Below are positions 34,218 through 41,294 of a stretch of DNA of 64,000 bases, piece by piece. Location: contig OX639973.1 in NCBI GenBank assembly GCA_951828385.1, positions 6,116,845-6,180,844 on the forward strand. The letters run 5' to 3'. Positions within the stretch are counted from its first letter, which is position 1; the number at the start of each line of letters is the position of its first letter. Origin of the DNA: an uncultured Poribacteria bacterium. GTDB lineage: Bacteria; Poribacteria; WGA-4E; WGA-3G. A model generated the notes under the pieces. That model was not told the origin of the DNA and searched no databases. It saw nothing but the letters and a program-made list of their open reading frames with translations. The position numbers and the translations under genes are program-made.

Positions 34218-35270
34218 TCATAACCCTTCAGCAATGAGATCGCCGACCTCTTCAGTCGTATAACCCATGCGTCCGGCACCGAGATCTTTAATTTTCCCGC
34301 TTGCGAGTAGATCGCTGATAGACGTTTCCACTTTTGCTGCCGCCTCTGCATGACCGAGGTGATCGAGCATCATTCCTGCTGCACCGATCGCTGCTATCGG
34401 ATTAATCTGATTTTTGCCAGTATAGCGTGGGGCCGACCCATGAATCGGCTCAAACATAGCGACGCTTTCAGGATTCAAATTGCCCGATGCTGCGACTCCC
34501 ATACCGCCTTGAATCATCGCTCCGAGATCGGTGATAATGTCACCGAACATATTACAGGTCACAACGACATCGAACCACTCTGGATTTTTCACCATCCACA
34601 TTGTTGTCGCATCGACGAATGCGTATTCTTTTTTGATGTCCGGATAGTCTTCACCGACCTCGTCAAAGACACGCCGCCAGAGATCGTGGGCGTAGGTCAG
34701 GACGTTTGCTTTATCGCAGAGCGTCAAGGTATTTTCCTTGTTCCGCTTTTGCGTGAGTTCGTAAGCATAACGGACACAACGTTCCACACCTTTATAGGTG
34801 TTGATCATCTCTTGAATAGCGACTTCATCACGTGTACCGCGTTTCAAGAAACCACCGATACCAGCGTATAAGCCTTCGGTGTTTTCGCGAACAATAATAA
34901 AATCAATTTCTTCGGGACCTTTGTCTTTCACAGGGGTCGGTACACCCGGATAGAGTTTGACAGGCCGTAAGTTGATGTAGAGATCAAGTTCAAACCGGAC
35001 TTTTAGCAGGATACCTTTCTCTAAAATGCCGGGTTTAACGTCGGGGTGTCCAATCGCACCGAGGTAGATCGCATCAAGCCCTCGGAGTTCTTCTAATACC
35101 GAATCCGGTAACACTTCACCGGTTGCGAGATACCGGTCACCGCCAATATCGTATTCGACTGTTTCGTATTGAATGCCTGCATGTGCCGCTGCTGCCCCGA
35201 AGACCTTCATCGCTTCGCGCGTCACTTCGGGGCCGATTCCATCGCCAGGGATGAGACCGATTTTATACAT
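34218..35270 (-). CDS. Isopropylmalate/isocitrate dehydrogenase family protein
   Basis: This is an NAD-dependent beta-decarboxylating dehydrogenase, most like 3-isopropylmalate dehydrogenase of leucine synthesis or the related tartrate/malate dehydrogenases. [11 protein letters not shown] is at residues 6-16. [13 protein letters not shown] near 122-135 is the active-site motif around the phosphorylation-type loop. The signature metal and substrate site is [19 protein letters not shown] near 230-248. [19 protein letters not shown] near 265-283 binds the NAD adenosine. Length 350 fits. No other leucine gene (leuA, leuC, leuD) is near, so a specific symbol is withheld. GGAGAAAATTC precedes the ATG. 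Confidence 0.88.
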   Translation of the reverse strand: MYKIGLIPGDGIGPEVTREAMKVFGAAAAHAGIQYETVEYDIGGDRYLATGEVLPDSVLEELRGLDAIYLGAIGHPDVKPGILEKGILLKVRFELDLYINLRPVKLYPGVPTPVKDKGPEEIDFIIVRENTEGLYAGIGGFLKRGTRDEVAIQEMINTYKGVERCVRYAYELTQKRNKENTLTLCDKANVLTYAHDLWRRVFDEVGEDYPDIKKEYAFVDATTMWMVKNPEWFDVVVTCNMFGDIITDLGAMIQGGMGVAASGNLNPESVAMFEPIHGSAPRYTGKNQINPIAAIGAAGMMLDHLGHAEAAAKVETSISDLLASGKIKDLGAGRMGYTTEEVGDLIAEGL

Positions 35271-35485
35271 GAATTTTCTCCAGATATTAGTGTAATGAAT
35301 TTTTGAACTCCTTATATTTTACCACATCAAGACAGATATTGCAAATTGATGGGTCGGAGACCTTTCACCTTCCACTTTTTCTGTATTTTTTTTCAATGAT
35401 ATGCTAAAATAATTTAACCTATAAACTAAAATGCTAATGTATGCATTATTTTTTTCTGGTAAAACCAAAGTGTAGGAGATCTGCA

Positions 35486-36004
35486 ATGCTAAATAGACGG
35501 GTTATGTTACTCCAAATTTTCTTAGTCCTTTTTATTCTCTCTGCTGCGTTCGGCCAGAATGTAGAGGTACTTAAAGCAGAATTGAAAGGAATGGAGGGGC
35601 GGCTTGATGCTAAAATAGATGGAGTGAAGGATACTCTTAATGCTAAAATAGATGGCGCGAAGGAGACTCTTGACCAAAAGATAACTGGAACAAAAGATGA
35701 ACTTACTACCAGCATAACTGGAACAAAGGATGAACTTACCGCCAGCATGAATGGAGTAAAGAGCGAAGTAGTTACAATAAAGTGGATCATCGGTATAGCA
35801 GCTGGGTTGTTTGTAGCGTTTTTAGGTTTTGTTGGGCATTTACTAAACCATTACGTCAAGAAAATATTGCCCAACATGGACCAGCGAGAGAGCAGGAGCA
35901 AGGAGAAAATCGAAAGGAATCAATCACAGCAGGAATCTACTGGCGGGCAAAGTTACTCAGATGATGCACAATCTGATTACCAGCCAGCAGGAGGTCAATC
36001 CTAA
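35486..36004 (+). CDS. Exported coiled-coil protein with hendecad repeats and a membrane helix
   Basis: The start at 35486 follows TAGGAGAT. A signal peptide (about 1-22, ending near AFG) is followed by five 11-residue repeats: AKIDGVKDTLN, AKIDGAKETLD, QKITGTKDELT, TSITGTKDELT and ASMNGVKSEVV (about 41-95). These are visible in DNA as 33-base tandem units. Eleven-residue periodicity gives a right-handed or straight coiled coil. A transmembrane helix (about 98-120) and a Gln/Ser-rich tail follow. The stop overlaps the ATG of the TPR gene by one base, so the two are coupled. I do not recognise the family. Confidence 0.8.
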   Translation: MLNRRVMLLQIFLVLFILSAAFGQNVEVLKAELKGMEGRLDAKIDGVKDTLNAKIDGAKETLDQKITGTKDELTTSITGTKDELTASMNGVKSEVVTIKWIIGIAAGLFVAFLGFVGHLLNHYVKKILPNMDQRESRSKEKIERNQSQQESTGGQSYSDDAQSDYQPAGGQS

Positions 36005-36813
36005 TGCAAGACACTCACAATCCATTGGAGGAAGGGGTATCTGCTGAAGCCTACCTCCATAAAGGCGATAAATTTTTGAATGAAGGCCATTATGAAGATG
36101 CTATTACGGAATATGATAAAGCATTGGAACTAAACCCCCATCTTGCAGAAGCGTACCACAATCGAGGAAAAGCTAAAGGTTCTCTGAAACAACACTTTGA
36201 TGCCATCTCTGACTTTGACAAGGCAATCCAGATTAATCAAGAATTTGCAAAGGCTTATTGTGATCGCGGTGTTGCAAAAACAGCATTGGGACACTTTGGA
36301 GATGCTATACCTGACTTTAGTGAGGCGATCCGCATAGATCCAAATTTTCAAATAGCCTATAATTATCGAGGAACAGCGAATAACAAAATAGGAAATTTTG
36401 AAGATGCCATCTCTGATTTTGACGAAGTGATCCGCATAGATTCAAGAGATGCTAGGGCCTATGGCAATCGCGGCATTGCGAAACTCAATCTAGAGCGATA
36501 TTTTGATGCCATTTCTGACTTTGACGAGTTAATCCGTATAGGTGCGTATCTCTCAATAACCTACTGTAATCGCGGTATTGCAAAACGCGAATTGGGGCAC
36601 CCTGAAAATGCCATCTCTGATTTCGATGAAGCAATCCACATAGATTCAAGAGATGCAAATGCCTACTACAACCGCGGAAAAGCGAAAATTATGTTGGATC
36701 GTACTACGGAAGGAAAACTGGATTTACGGGAGGCATTAAATTTGGCAGAAGATGTTGGAAATGAGGAATTTAAGAATCAAATCCTAGAAGAACTATCAAA
36801 AGTAGGGAAGTAG
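36004..36813 (+). CDS. TPR-repeat protein, seven units
   Basis: The protein has 269 residues. Seven consecutive 34-residue tetratricopeptide units start near residue 15. Each follows A-x-A-Y-x-N-R-G-x-A-K...A-I-S-D-F-D-x-A-I-x-I-(D/N), for example AYCDRGVAKTALGHFGDAIP. The regular length suggests recent internal expansion. There is no signal peptide. The start overlaps the stop of the hendecad membrane protein, so this is probably the cytoplasmic partner of that anchor. TPR superhelices bind peptides of other proteins; the partner is unknown. Confidence 0.87.
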   Translation: MQDTHNPLEEGVSAEAYLHKGDKFLNEGHYEDAITEYDKALELNPHLAEAYHNRGKAKGSLKQHFDAISDFDKAIQINQEFAKAYCDRGVAKTALGHFGDAIPDFSEAIRIDPNFQIAYNYRGTANNKIGNFEDAISDFDEVIRIDSRDARAYGNRGIAKLNLERYFDAISDFDELIRIGAYLSITYCNRGIAKRELGHPENAISDFDEAIHIDSRDANAYYNRGKAKIMLDRTTEGKLDLREALNLAEDVGNEEFKNQILEELSKVGK

Positions 36814-36837
36814 TAATTCCTATTAAAAATCCCTAAG

Positions 36838-36850
36838 TTGACACCTATGG
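36838..36850. repeat. TTGACACCTATGG motif, copy 2
   Basis: TTGACACCTATGG, preceded by CTAA(G/A), also occurs at about 13333-13345 directly upstream of the 101-residue gene. Here it follows the TPR gene by 24 bases and is not associated with a start codon, so it looks like a dispersed piece. Confidence 0.45.
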
Positions 36851-36876
36851 TTGTACGTTGTAGCATAACCTGTTAG

Positions 36877-36984
36877 GTTGTGTTGGCTCATGTAAAGACT
36901 TTGTGCAAATGAAAAGTAAAACCCGCGTGGCCACTGCTTTCATTAAAAACAATAGCACATACTTTTTACATGAGCCGTTGTGTT
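36877..36984. mobile_element. 92-bp MITE-like element with 8-bp target duplication
   Basis: GGCTCATGTAAA (36885-36896) and its exact inverse TTTACATGAGCC (36965-36976) bound a 92-base non-coding element. The eight bases GTTGTGTT lie immediately outside both ends (36877-36884 and 36977-36984), as expected of a target-site duplication made on insertion. Eight-base duplications and GG-starting ends occur in families such as ISL3, so a non-autonomous derivative is likely. No transposase of that kind is in the window. Confidence 0.8.
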
Positions 36985-37039
36985 TTATAGTTATGAAGAA
37001 CCGTCTATTTTTGGTGAAGGTATTGATTTATTTAATGTA

Positions 37040-37157
37040 GGACTTACGCAGAAGGGCGATAAATCGCCGGACTACAAACAGATATTTTGGAAGTACGCGT
37101 GTCTCTCAAAAGGAGTCCAGTTCGTAGTCGCGCAATTTATTGCGCCTTGCGTAAGTC
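37040..37157. mobile_element. GACTTACGCA-bounded miniature element, copy 1
   Basis: GACTTACGCA (37041-37050) and its inverse TGCGTAAGTC (37148-37157) bound a 117-base non-coding element. Inside the ends each arm carries its own small hairpin (GGCGATAAATCGCC and GGCGCAATAAATTGCGCC) and a shared GACTAC, so the arms match imperfectly over about 35 bases. The ends match those of the element at 51274-51472. No exact target duplication is seen here. Confidence 0.7.
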
Positions 37158-37276
37158 GTGTTAATATTGCTTAGGAGTGTGCTCCTGGTCACGACTGTTC
37201 CTCTAAAATCGATAAGAAACCAAAAATTGAATAGCTCTGCCAAAAACTTACACACTGTTCTGTAAAAAGGTGTGTA

Positions 37277-37285
37277 TGCTATAAT
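37277..37285 (+). promoter_or_regulatory. Extended -10 promoter for the PfkB gene
   Basis: TGCTATAAT at 37277-37285 is a full extended -10 element; no good -35 is seen. Transcription would start near 37292, downstream of the first possible start codons, which supports the TTG start at 37329. Confidence 0.55.
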
Positions 37286-37328
37286 GAATGTCTATCATCG
37301 GTGGATTGTGAGACATCGGGGGAACACG

Positions 37329-38372
37329 TTGATTAGCGAAGCGCGCCTAAAAACAATTCTCAATCATTTTCGCGACCAGCGAATCCTTGTCATTGGCGAC
37401 TTTTATCTCGATGCCTACTGGGACATTGACAAGACCCGCTCGACGCTGTCATTAGAAACGCCGTGGCATACGAATCCCGTCGTTGAACAACGCTATAGCC
37501 CTGGCGCAGCAGGGACCGTCACGAATAATCTCAAGGCGTTGGGTGTAGGTGCTGTCTATGCGTTAGGCGTTATCGGCGAAGATGGATTTGGACGGACACT
37601 GCTCAATTGTCTACAGACGAGTGGATGCCTGACGGATTTTATGATACAAGTGCCAAATTGGGTGACACCTACCTATCTTAAACCGATGCACCGCGGCTAT
37701 GAAGGTGTCGAAACCGAGGGACCGCGGTTCGATATTGAGAACCAATCCCCAATGGCGACGGAAGTTGAAGCGTCGGTGATTGACGCACTCCAAGCGTGTA
37801 TGCCACTTGTTGACGGTATCATCGTTGGGGATCAGATGCCACTTGAGAACTTAGGGGTTGTCACCAACCACGTGAGAGCGGAATTGTGTGAATTAGCATC
37901 GGCGTTTCCTGATATTATCTTTTTTGCTGACTCACGTACGCGGATTGGCGAATATAAAAACGTCATCATTAAACCGAACCGGTTTGAGGCGAAACGTGCT
38001 GTTCAGCCAGAATGGAGTGGACAGGAAGTTGACATTCAAGAGGCAAAGCAGTGTGCCGTCGCCCTCGCAGAGATAACGCAAAAGACCGTGTACGTCACCC
38101 TCGGCGAAAACGGTATCCTTGTCTATTGTAACAGTGAGTTCACCCACATTCCCGGCATCTCTATTGATGATGAGACCGATCCTGTTGGAGCGGGGGACAG
38201 TGTTTCGGCAGGGCTTGTGGCGACACTTTGTAGTCTTGGCGTTGATGCTGCTGTTGATGCCGCCTATATGGGGAATCTGGTAGCTTCGATTACTGTCACC
38301 AAAATCGGTACGACTGGCACTGCTTCACCCACAGAAATCTTTGAACGCCATCGGAGCCTTGCGAATTTATGA
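37329..38372 (+). CDS. PfkB-family sugar kinase
   Basis: This is a PfkB/ribokinase-superfamily kinase, related to the RfaE/HldE kinase type by its opening ILVIGDFYLDAYWDID and by YSPGAAGTVTNNLKALG near 60-76. The C-terminal signature DETDPVGAGDSVSAG near 277-291 holds the catalytic Asp and anion hole. KPNRFEAKR near 215-223 matches the N-x-x-E region that binds magnesium. The sugar is unknown. I place the start at TTG 37329 because an extended -10 promoter lies at 37277 and GGGGGAA precedes it; upstream in-frame starts at 37272 and 37284 would precede transcription. The stop overlaps the nitroreductase start as ATGA. Confidence 0.85.
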   Translation: MISEARLKTILNHFRDQRILVIGDFYLDAYWDIDKTRSTLSLETPWHTNPVVEQRYSPGAAGTVTNNLKALGVGAVYALGVIGEDGFGRTLLNCLQTSGCLTDFMIQVPNWVTPTYLKPMHRGYEGVETEGPRFDIENQSPMATEVEASVIDALQACMPLVDGIIVGDQMPLENLGVVTNHVRAELCELASAFPDIIFFADSRTRIGEYKNVIIKPNRFEAKRAVQPEWSGQEVDIQEAKQCAVALAEITQKTVYVTLGENGILVYCNSEFTHIPGISIDDETDPVGAGDSVSAGLVATLCSLGVDAAVDAAYMGNLVASITVTKIGTTGTASPTEIFERHRSLANL

Positions 38373-39151
38373 ACGTTTTTGATGCAATCACACAGCGCCG
38401 AAGCCATCGCGGAACATTTCAGAAACGGGCGATAGAGGCTGCTGACCTTGAGAAACTCATTGAGGCTGCGCGATGGACACCTTCGCCCTTCAATGTCCAA
38501 CCTTGGGAACTTCTGCTCATTCAGGAAGCGGAAGGCAAAATAGCCCTCGCTGATGTCACAGAGCGTTCTGTCGTTGATCAATTCAAGGATGCCAAGTTTC
38601 TGGATGACAACAGTCGATGGATGCGTCTGACAGAAGCGGAATGGCAGAAATACGGCGATGGCGTTCTGCTGGAAGAACACGTTACACTACCGAAACCACT
38701 TCAGGACGCGCCTGACAAGTTATTGCAAAGTTTGTTAAAAAATGCGAAATCTTTCACGCTTTTGGGGCATTTGGGTGCCGGTAAAATACCTGCCAAAGAA
38801 ATTGCCACACAAGTACGCGAGGCACCACTCCTCATGTTAGTGACAATGAATTGTAAAAGGTATCCACCCGGTGAAGGCGGAACTCGGTGGATGTGGCTGA
38901 GCATGGGCATGTTGATCCAAAACATACTCCTCGCTGCGACTGCCTTGAAAATCGGTGTGCAGTTTGTGAGTCCGCCGCTTGAACGCGCAGCGGATCGTGA
39001 ACATATCCGCCAACTTTTCAATATTCCGACCTCTCATGAGGTGATCACGCTACTCAGGATGGGATACGTTGAGGAAAGTGGTCGGGACTCCGTGCGATTG
39101 GAAACTTCGGAGTTTGTACATTTCGAGAAAGTCCGAGACACGGAGCGTTAG
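38369..39151 (+). CDS. Nitroreductase-family flavoprotein
   Basis: This is an FMN-dependent oxidoreductase of the nitroreductase fold. The FMN-binding start is ITQRRSHRGTFQKRAI at residues 7-22, with RWTPSPFNVQPWELLLIQ near 36-53 matching the family's A-P-S-x-x-N-x-Q-P-W. GMLIQNILLAATALKIGVQF near 180-199 is the dimer helix. ITLLRMGYVEE near 227-237 is the closing strand. At 260 residues it is longer than typical (200-220) because of an insertion around 85-120. The physiological substrate is unknown. The start overlaps the PfkB stop by four bases, so the two are coupled. Confidence 0.87.
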   Translation: MNVFDAITQRRSHRGTFQKRAIEAADLEKLIEAARWTPSPFNVQPWELLLIQEAEGKIALADVTERSVVDQFKDAKFLDDNSRWMRLTEAEWQKYGDGVLLEEHVTLPKPLQDAPDKLLQSLLKNAKSFTLLGHLGAGKIPAKEIATQVREAPLLMLVTMNCKRYPPGEGGTRWMWLSMGMLIQNILLAATALKIGVQFVSPPLERAADREHIRQLFNIPTSHEVITLLRMGYVEESGRDSVRLETSEFVHFEKVRDTER

Positions 39152-39197
39152 CAGCGACATAGGCGGGCATGAAAACCCGCCGCAACACAGGGTGTGC

Positions 39198-39320
39198 CTA
39201 TTGAGTTTCGCGATTCTGCAGAAGTTCTTTCAATGCCGCTTTCTGTCTTTTCAGCCGCCGGAGTTGGCGTTGACGGATTTGTGTCCGCCGCCGGACCTGT
39301 CCGCTTTTACTTCTTGGCAT
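39198..39320 (-). CDS. 40-residue highly basic peptide
   Basis: This short reading frame begins MPRSKSGQVRRRTQIRQRQL and ends LLQNRETQ, with about 14 Arg/Lys residues. AAGGGGG lies a proper distance before the ATG and overlaps the 3' end of the upstream 427-residue gene, whose stop is four bases away on the same strand, so it is well placed to be translated from the same message. The composition recalls small RNA-binding or ribosome-associated peptides, and the upstream protein also has a strongly basic Arg/Lys N-terminus. I do not recognise a family. Confidence 0.6.
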   Translation of the reverse strand: MPRSKSGQVRRRTQIRQRQLRRLKRQKAALKELLQNRETQ

Positions 39321-39324
39321 AATT

Positions 39325-40608
39325 TTACCCCCTTTCTTGGACTGTTGTAGCGAGGTACATGACTGCCGATGTGCAGCGCGCTTCTACCTCTGCCATTGCG
39401 ATAGCAAGTTCTGTTTCTGAGCGTGCATGTAATTGGAGTTTCTCTTCGGTAACTGTAATGTACCGTTCATTCTCTACGTCAGCAAATTCAATCTGTGCTT
39501 CGTTCTCGTTCACCAAAATGTAGTTGGTAAGCCCATCCTGTCCAGATACGCCATCTGTTGAATTTTCAAAGCTATCTTTTATACCTAAACCGCTAAAATT
39601 TTTATAGAGCGCGCGGGCAGGAAGTTCGTCAGCGGACAGTGTGGGTGGAGGCGGTGCTATTTCTGATGGAGTTGTTTCCTGAAGAACAATCGGTGCTGGC
39701 TCGGAAGATTGGACCGCTGGTGCAGGCATATCCCTGTCTGCCTCTATAGGCGTAGGCAAACTATCTTCAATAACGACTTCTTCTGACGCTATTGCTTCCG
39801 TATGGAGAGAAACCGATGCGACAGGTTCAGATTCAACCGCATCGTCTAAGCCGGTATTGGAAAAGACCGAAAGCGGTTGAGATTGAGAGGTTTCCGAATC
39901 TTCTTGTGCCAGGACATCCGTAAGAATCTCCTTGACATCTTCACGACCGTCAATAATTATGTCTATTTCTTCCACGAGTGCGCGTAACGTTTCGATACCG
40001 ATGGTTTGAATCATTGGGTGAAACGCCAGTATCTCCGGGGGTGCTGCTTCAAAAAGCGAACGCGTAACGAAAGCGACTTCCGCGAGTTCTCGGTTACCAG
40101 TCCGCTTGAGACGTATTTCACAGGCTGTCAGGGCGTGTGTTAATTTTTCCATGAAATCTGGTGTAACCAGATGTGGGAGCACCTCTAAACGAAAGTGATC
40201 GCTTGCCTCTTCTGCTTCTGGCACTACGATGGATCGATCCGCATTTATGGCTGCTTCATCTACTACATTTACATTTCTAAGATCAATTGATTCTTCTTCA
40301 GACTCAAGAAGATACTCCGATATGTCCACGGGTGCGTCCGTACGCGCCGTTTCATCGTGTTCAAGTACTTCCATCACCCGTTTGTGCATCAGTATCGGAT
40401 CGAAATGTACGCCCTCAAACTCAGGTTCATCAAGCAGTTCTCGGCTCTGTGAGATGCAGGCGTGTAGATGTTCCTCTTCGGATTTTTCATGAGGGAGTCT
40501 ACGTTGCTTCTCAAGTGCAAGTTGCTTTTGTCTGGTTTTCCGGTCGCGATTCCGTTTTTCGCGTTTCCGTGCCACATTTGTGGTGCGGCGCCCCTTTTTC
40601 TTTGCCAT
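39325..40608 (-). CDS. Unknown protein with basic N-terminus and acidic/Pro-rich middle
   Basis: I do not recognise a family. The 427-residue protein starts with a very basic segment (AKKKGRRTTNVARKREKRNR, residues 2-21), reminiscent of nucleic-acid-binding tails. An acidic helical region (about 75-230) includes TPDFMEKLTHALTACEIRLKR. A Pro/Ser/Glu-rich linker (about 240-335) leads to a C-terminal domain (about 340-427) with NYILVNENEAQIEFADVENE and a helix SETELAIAMAEVEARC. There is no signal peptide or membrane segment. Its transcript continues into the 40-residue basic peptide. AAACATATCATC upstream gives no strong ribosome site. Confidence 0.75.
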   Translation of the reverse strand: MAKKKGRRTTNVARKREKRNRDRKTRQKQLALEKQRRLPHEKSEEEHLHACISQSRELLDEPEFEGVHFDPILMHKRVMEVLEHDETARTDAPVDISEYLLESEEESIDLRNVNVVDEAAINADRSIVVPEAEEASDHFRLEVLPHLVTPDFMEKLTHALTACEIRLKRTGNRELAEVAFVTRSLFEAAPPEILAFHPMIQTIGIETLRALVEEIDIIIDGREDVKEILTDVLAQEDSETSQSQPLSVFSNTGLDDAVESEPVASVSLHTEAIASEEVVIEDSLPTPIEADRDMPAPAVQSSEPAPIVLQETTPSEIAPPPPTLSADELPARALYKNFSGLGIKDSFENSTDGVSGQDGLTNYILVNENEAQIEFADVENERYITVTEEKLQLHARSETELAIAMAEVEARCTSAVMYLATTVQERG

Positions 40609-41232
40609 GATGATATGTTTTTATGATTGCTAAACGTGAGTTTAATAGTTGAAAAAATTAGACAATCCGATAATTTACTTAAAACTAAATGACCCTCTGT
40701 ATTATTTAAGTATATACCAACAAATTTTCTATGTCAAGTCTAAATTTATGGGCTTTTGAGACTCTTTATTCTGCAGCCATAGTTGAAAATTGCGTTTTCT
40801 GCAAAAAAATATCGTATGTTTTCAGTTGTGTATAGACATTAATTAGTTTTAATTTGATTAATAATAAAATATGTTATATTGTAACTTCCAATAATTTGGA
40901 CGGTTTCTGCCCGTTTTGTGTCGTGTTTTCAAGGATGTTTCTATTTTTCTGCAAGTTTTGAGCAGGGGCGAACTTGTAGAAAAAGCACAAGATGGAACAG
41001 GAATCAACGGTCTCCAAAAGACTGAGCAGGAAACCAAAGGTCTCCTATTCTACAAAAATTGTCCAAACTATAGTACAATTTTTACGCTATAATTTGCTTA
41101 ATTGCGTCACATTTAGTATAATTACTAATAGTACCATTTTGTAAGTGAAGCGTAGATGATTCGCTACGTCTTTTAACTAGCTTCCTTAATTTAAAAAAAA
41201 ACAGTTATGTTCATTTCTCACCAGCTTGAAAT
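40609..41232. other. Gene-free AT-rich stretch upstream of the TonB receptor
   Basis: This is a divergent intergenic region, markedly AT-rich. I see no coding signal. It contains a GGTCTCC motif twice (GGTCTCCAAAAGACTGAGCAGG and AAAGGTCTCC, about 41010-41045). It also contains the inverted repeat AAAAATTGT (41054-41062) / ACAATTTTT (41075-41083), a possible operator, followed by TATAAT at 41088-41093 without a matching -35 at normal spacing. It probably holds control sites for the receptor. Confidence 0.5.
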
Positions 41233-41260
41233 TAGTAAGCGAAATCTAGTAAGCGAAATC
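41233..41260 (+). repeat. 14-bp tandem direct repeat upstream of the TonB receptor
   Basis: TAGTAAGCGAAATC occurs twice with no gap (41233-41246 and 41247-41260), 35 bases before the receptor start codon and inside its presumed 5' leader. Confidence 0.7.
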
Positions 41261-41294
41261 TGGCGTTTACGCCAAAATTATGAGGGGAATAGTT

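Noticed and set aside
37272-37328. GTG 37272 or ATG 37284 as the PfkB start
   Set aside because: Both precede or overlap the extended -10 promoter at 37277-37285 and would lie upstream of the transcription start; the kinase fold begins after residue 20 of that reading.
40609-41280. Cobalamin or other ligand riboswitch ahead of the TonB receptor
   Set aside because: The conserved B12-box and core pairing are not present; repeated GGTCTCC motifs do not form a known riboswitch fold.
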